Positions 1 through 5,284 of a stretch of 5,284 bases of DNA are shown piece by piece. A program made the position numbers and the translations under genes. Under the pieces are notes generated by a model. That model was not told the DNA's origin. It saw only the letters and a list, made by a program, of their open reading frames with translations, and ran no database searches. Origin of the DNA: Fidelibacterota bacterium. Its GTDB lineage: Bacteria > Marinisomatota > Marinisomatia > Marinisomatales > UBA1611. Numbering within the stretch: position 1 is the stretch's first letter; each line of letters begins with the position of its first letter. Location: assembly GCA_002694025.1 (NCBI GenBank), contig NZKX01000116.1, forward strand, positions 1 to 5,284. Direction: 5' to 3'.

Positions 1-2186
1 AACAAACATCCTTAGTTTCTGATTTTGTAAAAGAAGCTAGGCAGTATATTGAAAATGAAAATGAAGAAAAAGCAGGCCTAAAATTACTACAGGCTCAGCG
101 AGGAATGCCGAAACATCCTCAAGTAATGAAGATATTCCAAGAAACAGGAATGTTAAAACTATCTCAAGAAACAGAATCCATATACACCCGTGATAAAAAA
201 ATGCATGAAGTTGACGACGAACTATATTTTGCGGTTGATGAAAAAAGCCATGTTATGGATATTACAGAAAAAGGGAGGAATCTCCTTTCACCTGATAACC
301 CGGATACTTTTATTATACCAGATCTTGGAGAGTTATTATTAGAAGTAGAGGAACGTGAGGGATTAACTAATAAAGAAATAGAATATGAAAAAGAAAAAGC
401 ACATCAACTACATGCTGAAAGAAGTAGTACTATTCATAATTTTAATCAACTACTAAGGGCCTACACACTTTACGAGAAAGACGTTGAATATGTCTTACAA
501 GATAGAAAAGTAATGATAGTAGATGAATTTACAGGACGGGTTTTACCAGGAAGAAGATATTCTGACGGGTTACATCAGGCGCTTGAGGCAAAAGAAAATG
601 TACGAATTGAAAGGGAGACTCAAACTCTAGCAACAATCACAGTTCAAAATTATTTTCGTTTATATGATAAGTTGGCAGGGATGACTGGTACTGCTGAGAC
701 TGAAGCTGAAGAACTTGGGTCTATATATGGATTAGATGTTACCGTAATACCTACTCATAGGCCAATTTCCAGAGATGACCGTGATGATTTAGTCTACAAA
801 ACAAAACGAGAAAAGTATAATGCTGTAATTGATGAAATTTCTGATTGCCACGGTAAAGGACAACCTATCTTAGTTGGGACTATTTCTGTGGAGGTATCTG
901 AGCTACTATCGCGTATGCTAAAGAGAAAAAATATCCCGCACAATGTTTTAAATGCAAAGCAACACAAAAGCGAGGCTGATATCGTTGCCAGAGCTGGTCA
1001 AAAAAGTGCTGTAACTATAGCTACAAATATGGCTGGACGTGGTACAGATATTAAATTGGCTGATGGTATTAAAGATCTTGGAGGTCTGCACATCATTGGT
1101 ACAGAGAGACATGAGTCAAGGAGAATCGACTTGCAACTTCGGGGTAGAAGTGGAAGACAAGGTGATCCTGGTTCCTCAAGATTTTATTTATCTTTAGAGG
1201 ATGATCTAATGAGGCTTTTTAGCTCTGATAGAGTTGCTTCAATTATGGATCGTATGGGAATTGAGGAAGGTGAAGTAATCTCAGCAGGAATGGTAACAAG
1301 GGCAATATCTGGTGCTCAGAAGAAGGTTGAAGTTAGAAATTTTGGAATTAGAAAACATTTATTAGAATATGATGATGTCATGAATCAACAAAGGCAGGTA
1401 GTGTATGATATAAGGAATCAGGCGTTATCAGGACAGAATATGCGCGATTCTGTTCATCAGGTCATAGATGATTTTATTTTTGAAGAAATTAACTCCCAAG
1501 CTGATTTGGGTACTCCTGAGATGTGGGACTGGGAATATTTAAAACAACGTTTTGCATCGCATATTATGGTTGATTTATCCTATGATAAGCTGCAAAAGGA
1601 TCTTGACGAAACTGATAATAATGAAATAATTATTGATTGGGTTTTAAAAGAAGCAAAGTCTATTTATAGATCAAGGGAAGACTTAATACCTGATCAGATT
1701 ATTAGAGGTTTTGAACGCTTTATAATGCTGAGAACTATTGATGAAAAATGGAAAGACCATCTTTATGCTATGGACCAATTAAGAGAAGGTATAAACCTGC
1801 GTGCATATGGACAAAAAAATCCATTGTTAGAATACAAATCGGAAGGATTTAAAATGTTTCAAGAGATGATGGCGGATATGAGTGCAACAACAGTTCAAAG
1901 GTTATTTAGAACTCAACTTCAAGGAATGGAGGAGTCCTCAACTACTAGAAAGCCAATACTTAGAAATATGGAAGCCTCTCATCAAGATACAACGGGGATG
2001 GGGCTTCAAGGCGGAGGTTCAAAGCAAGTTGCAAATCAACCTAGCCAGGTCAGGACTCCAGTAAAGGTAGATCAGAAAATGGGTCGAAATCAAAAAATAT
2101 TAGTTCAGGGTCCAGATGGAAAAAAAATAGAAATTAAGTATAAAAAATTACAAAGCTATTTAAGAAAGGGTTTTACTCAAATATAG
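1..2186 (+). CDS. secA: Preprotein translocase subunit SecA, 3' part (5' end outside window)
   Basis: SecA is the cytoplasmic ATPase that pushes unfolded preproteins through SecYEG. The frame is open from the left edge (first full codon at 3), giving 727 visible residues; the ATG at 105 is internal, since conserved SecA sequence continues upstream of it. Numbering from position 3: residues 1 to about 195 are the preprotein-binding region, ending at VDEFTGR (173-179). MTGTA (227-231) closes the first nucleotide-binding domain. The second follows, with GQPILVGTIS (286-295), NMAGRGTDI (342-350) and QLRGRSGRQGD (378-388, arginine-finger motif). The helical scaffold starts near KKVEVRNFGIRKHLLEYDDVMN (from 440), and LREGINLRAYGQKNPL (593-608) lies in the two-helix finger region. 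Walker A and B are off-window. The tail (from about 640) is Gln/Ser/Gly-rich and ends in a cysteine-free segment instead of the usual CxC...CH zinc finger. No frameshift is seen. Identification is secure. Confidence 0.98.
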   Translation, partial: QTSLVSDFVKEARQYIENENEEKAGLKLLQAQRGMPKHPQVMKIFQETGMLKLSQETESIYTRDKKMHEVDDELYFAVDEKSHVMDITEKGRNLLSPDNPDTFIIPDLGELLLEVEEREGLTNKEIEYEKEKAHQLHAERSSTIHNFNQLLRAYTLYEKDVEYVLQDRKVMIVDEFTGRVLPGRRYSDGLHQALEAKENVRIERETQTLATITVQNYFRLYDKLAGMTGTAETEAEELGSIYGLDVTVIPTHRPISRDDRDDLVYKTKREKYNAVIDEISDCHGKGQPILVGTISVEVSELLSRMLKRKNIPHNVLNAKQHKSEADIVARAGQKSAVTIATNMAGRGTDIKLADGIKDLGGLHIIGTERHESRRIDLQLRGRSGRQGDPGSSRFYLSLEDDLMRLFSSDRVASIMDRMGIEEGEVISAGMVTRAISGAQKKVEVRNFGIRKHLLEYDDVMNQQRQVVYDIRNQALSGQNMRDSVHQVIDDFIFEEINSQADLGTPEMWDWEYLKQRFASHIMVDLSYDKLQKDLDETDNNEIIIDWVLKEAKSIYRSREDLIPDQIIRGFERFIMLRTIDEKWKDHLYAMDQLREGINLRAYGQKNPLLEYKSEGFKMFQEMMADMSATTVQRLFRTQLQGMEESSTTRKPILRNMEASHQDTTGMGLQGGGSKQVANQPSQVRTPVKVDQKMGRNQKILVQGPDGKKIEIKYKKLQSYLRKGFTQI

Positions 2187-2190
2187 AATG
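2163..2190 (+). promoter_or_regulatory. secA stop / downstream start junction, probable translational coupling
   Basis: The secA stop TAG (2184-2186) is followed by one base and then the ATG of the next gene (2188-2190). The only purine-rich, Shine-Dalgarno-like stretch is AAGAAAGGG at 2162-2170, whose GGG ends 17 bases before the ATG, too far for a standard site. Reinitiation by ribosomes finishing secA is the simplest explanation for translation of the second gene. The start is supported independently because conserved family sequence (FNTRAIHVG) begins at residue 6. Confidence 0.55.
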
Positions 2191-3351
2191 AAAAATAAAA
2201 ATTTTAATACTAGGGCCATCCATGTAGGTAATGCACCAGACAAAGAAACTGGAGCGGTTATATCTCCTATTCATCTTTCGTCCACATTTGAACAAAAGGA
2301 GGTTGCAGTACATAAAGGCTATGATTATTCAAGGGCAGGTAATCCTACCAGGAAAAGATTTGAAAAAAATATTGCCTCTTTGGAAAATGCTAATTTTGGA
2401 ATTGCTTTCTCTAGTGGTATGGCTGCTATTACGGCATTATTCCAAACGATGCGTCAAGGTGAACATGCTATTATCAGCAGAAACGTATATGGAGGCACCC
2501 ACCGGGTTGCAACTCGAATTTTAGCTAATCATGGTTTTGAATTTGATTTTGTTGATACGCGGTTCCTAGCAAAAGTTGAATCGAGTATCAAGCCAAATAC
2601 AAAATGGATCTTTGCCGAAACGCCAACTAATCCTCTTCTCGAAATATGTGATATTGAAGCATTGTCAGACTTGTCAAAGTCTAAAGATGTAAAATTAGCA
2701 ATCGATAATACTTTTATGAGTCCATATGGACAAAGTCCTATTACCCTTGGTGCTGATGTGGTCATGCATAGTGCTACAAAATTTATTGGAGGACATAGTG
2801 ATCTCATAGCTGGTGTTTTAATTACCAATGATGTATCAATTGCTGATGATTTATATTTTATCCAAAAATCAGGAGGTGCGGTATTGAGTCCTTTTGATTC
2901 TTGGATGTTACTCAGAAGTACAAAAACTTTAGCATTAAGGTTCCAGCGACATTCTGATAATGCGATGGCTATAGCAAGAATATTAAATGATTTTTCGAAA
3001 GTAAAATCGGTCATTTATCCTGGTTTACAAAGCCATAGTCAACATAGTCTTGCATCCAGGCAACAAAAAAATCCAGCTGGGGAACCTATTTATGGATCCA
3101 TGATTTCTTTTGAATGTGAAACAAAAGAAGCACGCGAAGGTTTCTTAAAAAAAATTAAATTATTTACTTTAGCTGAAAGTCTTGGTGGAGTTGAAAGTCT
3201 TGTGTGTGTTCCATATGAGATGACCCATGCTTCTGTCCCTCAAAAAATAAAAAAATCGATGAACTTATCAAATAATTTGATAAGGTTATCAGTTGGAGTT
3301 GAATATTTAGAAGATCTTATCAATGATTTGGCTCAAGCTTTGGATGAATAA
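2188..3351 (+). CDS. PLP-dependent trans-sulfuration enzyme (cystathionine gamma-lyase / gamma-synthase type)
   Basis: A complete 387-residue cytoplasmic enzyme of the Cys/Met-metabolism PLP family, usual size 380-400. Members cleave cystathionine to cysteine, 2-oxobutyrate and ammonia (gamma-lyase) or join cysteine to an activated homoserine (gamma-synthase, methionine synthesis). Visible active-site features: YSRAGNPT with Y47 and R49, which contact the cofactor phosphate of the neighbouring subunit; SSGMAA (75-80), phosphate loop; Y101 in VYGGT, stacking on the PLP ring; ETPTNP (144-149); D173 in DNTFMSPY; K198 in SATKFIGGHSD, the Schiff-base lysine; E330 in AESLGGVESL; and R366 in IRLSVG, binding the substrate carboxylate. 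The glutamate before SLGG fits gamma-lyase/gamma-synthase rather than beta-lyase. YGGT rather than YGCT argues against methionine gamma-lyase. DNTFMSPY resembles eukaryotic-type gamma-lyases, so I lean to lyase, but the two activities cannot be separated from sequence alone. It lies one base after secA. Confidence 0.93.
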   Translation: MKNKNFNTRAIHVGNAPDKETGAVISPIHLSSTFEQKEVAVHKGYDYSRAGNPTRKRFEKNIASLENANFGIAFSSGMAAITALFQTMRQGEHAIISRNVYGGTHRVATRILANHGFEFDFVDTRFLAKVESSIKPNTKWIFAETPTNPLLEICDIEALSDLSKSKDVKLAIDNTFMSPYGQSPITLGADVVMHSATKFIGGHSDLIAGVLITNDVSIADDLYFIQKSGGAVLSPFDSWMLLRSTKTLALRFQRHSDNAMAIARILNDFSKVKSVIYPGLQSHSQHSLASRQQKNPAGEPIYGSMISFECETKEAREGFLKKIKLFTLAESLGGVESLVCVPYEMTHASVPQKIKKSMNLSNNLIRLSVGVEYLEDLINDLAQALDE

Positions 3352-3354
3352 TTT

Positions 3355-3408
3355 ATGAGTGAATTATCGGCAGAAAATCGTTATTTTACAAATGGGTTTA
3401 TTGCTTAA
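3355..3408 (+). CDS. Doubtful 17-codon small ORF
   Basis: An ATG three bases after the stop of the trans-sulfuration gene opens a 17-residue frame (MSELSAENRYFTNGFIA) ending at TAA 3406-3408. There is no Shine-Dalgarno sequence, but its position next to the preceding stop would allow reinitiation. I recognise no family, and it has no membrane segment or attenuator-like run of one amino acid. It may be a chance ORF, a small coupled peptide, or the remnant of a longer gene; beyond the stop the same frame stays open for roughly 35 more codons, which in AT-rich DNA may mean nothing. Chance is the default interpretation. Confidence 0.12.
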   Translation: MSELSAENRYFTNGFIA

Positions 3409-3464
3409 TACTCTAAAGTAGTAATACCATCACAAAATTTTTATTATATCGTATTTGATATTTC

Positions 3465-3469
3465 AGGAG
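3465..3469 (+). promoter_or_regulatory. Shine-Dalgarno site AGGAG fixing the start at 3476
   Basis: AGGAG lies six bases upstream of ATG 3476, an ideal spacing, and the codons that follow encode a classic signal peptide. Together these settle the start of the secreted-protein gene. Confidence 0.85.
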
Positions 3470-3475
3470 AAAAAA

Positions 3476-3544
3476 ATGTTACGCAGATACAAATTATTGT
3501 TCAAAATTATATTTTTAACTATGACTTTTAATATAGCATTTTCA
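3476..3544 (+). other. Signal peptide of the secreted protein
   Basis: Residues 1-23 have a basic start (MLRRYK, then K10), a hydrophobic core (IIFLTMTFNIAF) and an A-F-S cleavage motif at 21-23, leaving mature residue E24. There is no cysteine at the cleavage site, so this is a signal peptidase I type rather than a lipoprotein signal. Confidence 0.88.
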
Positions 3545-5284
3545 GAAGTTACTGTCACAATAGGCAATGTTAGCGTTGATGGTTACACAGAAGATATTGT
3601 AGTGCCAATTACAGTTTCAAATCCAAATGAATCAGTTGGAGGTTTTCAATTTGATGTGATTACAATGCCAACAATTATAAATATTTCAGATGTTAGCTCT
3701 GTGAATGAAAATGATTTCTCTGCAGACTTCAATATATTCGATGATGGCACCGCCAGAGTTGTATTTTATTCCAACACAGGTGAAGGGATTCCTGCTGGAA
3801 GTGATGAAGTTGTTCTAAATCTTCATTACAATGGAATGGATGTTCTTTCTGCTTTAGTTGACCTTGAGGGCTTTAATCTAACAGTAAGTGATGCAGACGG
3901 AGATGTTATTGCTGGAAATATTGTTGATGGATCTGTAACTATAGGTAATGTTGTATTCTTTTCAAGCGATATCCCAGATACAGGAGACGTTCTAGAGCAA
4001 GTCTCAGTGGATATAAGTATACAAAACTCAGGTTTGGTTGGTGGAGTTCAATTTGATATGTACGATACTCCGAACTACCTTGACGTAATTAATCTTACAA
4101 CTACCACACGTACAGAGGGTTTTCAAATTGACTTTAACGAATTAGACAATGGTGCTACAAGAGTGTTATTATATAGTCCTGACAATCAAAATATTGCATC
4201 AGGATCAGGGCCTATTGCTAACATGGAAATGGTAGTTCATGATAATGCCTACAACTCCAATGTGGGTGTTAATTTTGAAAATATTACTATAACCGATGAT
4301 ATTGGTGGTTCATATTGGGTTGCTGGAGTTGATTCTGGGACTGTAACAGTTACGCCTGGATACATTGAAGAGCCTCACAACCTGCAAGCACAAGATGGAA
4401 TGGATGCCCAAGTTCTACTTAGTTGGGATCCTCCCTATGGTCCAATTCCTTCCGATTTTAGCGAAGATTTCGAAGAAGGTGTTTTACCTGAAGATTGGAT
4501 CACAACTACAAACTCTGCACAAGGTTGGTTTATAACTCAAGATGGATCTAGTGCATTTTGGACTGTGCCTTCACATACTTGGTATATGTGTTCTAATGAT
4601 GATATGGCTGATGATGATGGGTCTGTTGATTATTTAATCACCCCAGGTTTAAATGTAAGTGGTGCCCAAAATATAACTTTAAATTTTGCATCTTATTATG
4701 ATGGAGCTTACGGTCAGACTGCACATGTTTTAGTTAGTACAGACGGTGTAAATTTCACAGAAGTTGTAACTTTAGAACCAAGTCCTGAATGGGTAATGGA
4801 GACAGTTGATCTTTCAGAATTTGCAGGTTTACCGAACCTCCATGTAGTTTTTCACTCTAATGATAATGGTGCATGGGCTTCTGGATGGGCAGTTGACGAT
4901 GTTTTCATCACTTTTGCAGCTAGAGAAATAGATCGCCTGGTTCATTATGAGCTTACAGAATTGGGACAGTGGGCACTAACAGCACCAAAAGATGAAGTCA
5001 TGTCTCGTTTTGGAGGTGGACTCCCACACAATTTAAAAGTGGATCTTAGTCAACCATTTTTGACTGAGAATAGACCAGTAGAGTTAGATGCTTTTAAAGT
5101 TTATCGCTCATTGAATAGCTCCACAGGATTTCAAGAAATTGCTGAAGTAGGAGCAAACACAACTTCATATCTTGATGAAGATGTTGTTAACAGTACCACT
5201 TATTATTATTACGTTACCGCAATTTATCCAGATGGTTCAGAATCAGGACCAACTGGCACAGTATCAGCTACACCTGTTGAGTGG
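3476..5284 (+). CDS. Large secreted multidomain protein (cohesin-like x2, cleaved-adhesin/anchor-J, FnIII), 3' end outside window
   Basis: The frame is open from ATG 3476 to the right edge (603 residues). The order is: signal peptide (1-23); two tandem cohesin-like beta domains (about 25-156 and 157-293) sharing GG[FV]QFD and an [DN]xG.[AT]R[VL] strand; the start of a fibronectin type III fold (299-322, PHNLQAQDG...VLLSWDPP); a cleaved-adhesin / choice-of-anchor-J type domain (about 327-479, from EDFEEGVLPEDW through DYLITPGLNVSG to SGWAVDDVFI); a 58-residue linker of unknown fold; and the rest of the fibronectin fold (538-600, FKVYRS...YYYYVTAIYPDGSESGP). The protein is exported by Sec and likely acts at or outside the cell surface in adhesion or binding; no catalytic residues are recognisable. 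It is very acidic, with no lysine between 24 and 504. Similar FCB proteins often end in a type IX sorting domain, which would be off-window. Domain names come from pattern recognition. Secretion is confident, the exact role unknown. Confidence 0.9.
   Translation, partial: MLRRYKLLFKIIFLTMTFNIAFSEVTVTIGNVSVDGYTEDIVVPITVSNPNESVGGFQFDVITMPTIINISDVSSVNENDFSADFNIFDDGTARVVFYSNTGEGIPAGSDEVVLNLHYNGMDVLSALVDLEGFNLTVSDADGDVIAGNIVDGSVTIGNVVFFSSDIPDTGDVLEQVSVDISIQNSGLVGGVQFDMYDTPNYLDVINLTTTTRTEGFQIDFNELDNGATRVLLYSPDNQNIASGSGPIANMEMVVHDNAYNSNVGVNFENITITDDIGGSYWVAGVDSGTVTVTPGYIEEPHNLQAQDGMDAQVLLSWDPPYGPIPSDFSEDFEEGVLPEDWITTTNSAQGWFITQDGSSAFWTVPSHTWYMCSNDDMADDDGSVDYLITPGLNVSGAQNITLNFASYYDGAYGQTAHVLVSTDGVNFTEVVTLEPSPEWVMETVDLSEFAGLPNLHVVFHSNDNGAWASGWAVDDVFITFAAREIDRLVHYELTELGQWALTAPKDEVMSRFGGGLPHNLKVDLSQPFLTENRPVELDAFKVYRSLNSSTGFQEIAEVGANTTSYLDEDVVNSTTYYYYVTAIYPDGSESGPTGTVSATPVEW
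3548..3943 (+). other. Cohesin-like domain 1
   Basis: Residues 25-156. The opening VTIGNVSVDG...IVVPITVSN, then VGGFQFDV at 54-61 and the closing GSVTIG match the beta-sandwich pattern of cohesin-type carbohydrate- or dockerin-associated domains. A DADGD cluster at 139-143 might bind calcium. In cellulosomes cohesins bind dockerins; in non-cellulosomal bacteria their partner is usually unknown, and none can be named here. Confidence 0.6.
3944..4354 (+). other. Cohesin-like domain 2, diverged copy of domain 1
   Basis: Residues 157-293. This domain repeats the layout of domain 1: VSVDISIQNSG then VGGVQFDM (188-195) parallels IVVPITVSN then VGGFQFDV; FNELDNGATRVLLYS (220-234) parallels FNIFDDGTARVVFYS (85-99); and SGTVTV (287-292) parallels the GSVTIG end strand. 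The similarity is at protein level and I see no long exact DNA repeat, so the duplication is old. Confidence 0.6.
4370..4441 (+). other. Fibronectin type III fold, first part (strands A-B)
   Basis: Residues 299-322. P300-HNLQAQDG followed by VLLSWDPP (313-320) is the usual start of a fibronectin type III domain, including the conserved tryptophan (W317) of strand B. The expected next strand does not follow; an adhesin-type domain begins within about ten residues. Confidence 0.55.
4454..4912 (+). other. Cleaved-adhesin / choice-of-anchor-J type domain
   Basis: Residues 327-479. Hallmarks in order are the entry SEDFEEGVLPEDW (329-341), GWFITQD (350-356), a tryptophan- and aspartate-rich stretch with CSNDDMADDDG (372-382), DYLITPGLNVSGA (385-397), the strand ITLNFASYYDG (400-410), VLVSTDGVNFTEV (418-430) and the exit GWAVDDVFI (470-478). 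This is the pattern of jelly-roll, MAM-like domains found in gingipain-type adhesins and many secreted FCB proteins. A binding role is likely; the ligand is unknown. Confidence 0.72.
5087..5275 (+). other. Fibronectin type III fold, second part (strands C-G)
   Basis: Residues 538-600. DAFKVYRS (538-545), a short hairpin FQEIAEV, TTSYLDEDV (562-570), the strand F pattern TTYYYYVTAIYPDG (574-587) and the end SESGP...VSATP match the second half of a fibronectin type III domain. The strands A-B that should precede it are not adjacent; the best match lies about 215 residues upstream. Confidence 0.65.

Larger units (their letters stand above)
3352..3475 (+). promoter_or_regulatory. AT-rich intergenic gap, probable promoter region of the secreted-protein gene
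   Basis: This 124-bp gap separates the trans-sulfuration gene from the secreted-protein gene. I see no GC-rich hairpin followed by a T-run, so there is no convincing intrinsic terminator. A weak -10-like TATTAT lies at 3442-3447 without a good -35 partner at 17 bases. I also do not find the Bacteroidota-type TAnnTTTG box; GTATTTG at 3451-3457 is only a partial resemblance. A weak AT-rich imperfect inverted repeat lies at 3405-3424. A promoter is expected here from the change of gene function and the larger spacing, but its position cannot be fixed by eye, and read-through from upstream is possible. Confidence 0.3.

Noticed and set aside
105..107. ATG at 105 as the true start of secA
   Set aside because: The 34 codons upstream are open and read as typical preprotein-binding-region sequence, and a SecA starting here would lack the whole ATP-binding core. 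The gene is simply cut by the window edge.
1882..2064. 60-codon + strand frame near the 3' end of secA
   Set aside because: It is an out-of-frame shadow of the SecA tail, which remains in frame with normal SecA sequence on both sides.
2231..2524. 97-codon + strand frame overlapping the start of the trans-sulfuration gene
   Set aside because: It is an alternative frame within a clearly coding region covering the PLP-binding motifs, with no ribosome binding site and no recognisable product.
2529..3014. 161-codon open frame on the minus strand inside the trans-sulfuration gene
   Set aside because: It is fully antisense to a well-conserved enzyme and its translation resembles no family; it is a shadow of the coding frame.
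3437..3449. Run ATTTTTATTATAT as the T-tract of an intrinsic terminator
   Set aside because: No GC-containing hairpin precedes it; the nearest inverted repeat is AT-rich, mismatched and ends more than ten bases upstream.
3409..3475. Continuation of the 17-codon frame past its stop as a decayed gene
   Set aside because: The frame stays open for about 35 codons past the TAA, into the next gene, but the translation shows no recognisable family and stretches of this length occur by chance in AT-rich DNA.
4594..4622. Repeated GAT codons as a microsatellite or slippage tract
   Set aside because: The GAT runs are interrupted and encode the aspartate-rich segment expected in this adhesin-type domain, so coding constraint explains them.

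Overview
The window looks like ordinary chromosomal DNA from a low-GC (roughly one-third GC by eye), Gram-negative-type bacterium of the Fibrobacterota-Chlorobiota-Bacteroidota (FCB) superphylum. Candidatus Marinimicrobia (SAR406) or a relative is my best guess. This rests on three things: the SecA variant (long preprotein-binding region, cysteine-free tail ending in GRN...KYKK), a large acidic secreted protein built from cohesin-like, adhesin and fibronectin modules, and the base composition. The assignment is inference. No rRNA or other marker gene is present to confirm it.

Layout, all on the + strand. (1) Positions 1-2186 hold the 3' part of secA, the motor ATPase of the Sec translocon. 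The 5' part, with Walker A and B of the first nucleotide-binding domain, lies outside the window. (2) Positions 2188-3351 hold a complete PLP-dependent trans-sulfuration enzyme (cystathionine gamma-lyase / gamma-synthase type). It starts one base after the secA stop codon, so the two genes are almost certainly co-transcribed and probably translationally coupled. (3) Positions 3352-3475 are a 124-bp AT-rich intergenic gap with no convincing terminator, one very short doubtful ORF and, at its 3' end, a clear Shine-Dalgarno sequence. (4) Positions 3476-5284 are the first 603 codons of a large secreted protein that runs off the right edge. It has a signal peptide, two tandem cohesin-like domains, and a fibronectin type III domain that appears to be interrupted by a cleaved-adhesin / choice-of-anchor-J domain.

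Functional relations: secA and the trans-sulfuration gene are housekeeping genes with no obvious biochemical link. The third protein would be a client of the Sec pathway and, by analogy with FCB relatives, possibly of the type IX secretion system, but any C-terminal sorting domain is beyond the window. I see no mobile element, CRISPR array, tRNA, rRNA or recognisable riboswitch. The most notable points are the split fibronectin domain, the near absence of basic residues across about 460 residues of the secreted protein, and the zinc-finger-less SecA tail. I do not see a clearly new multi-gene system here.
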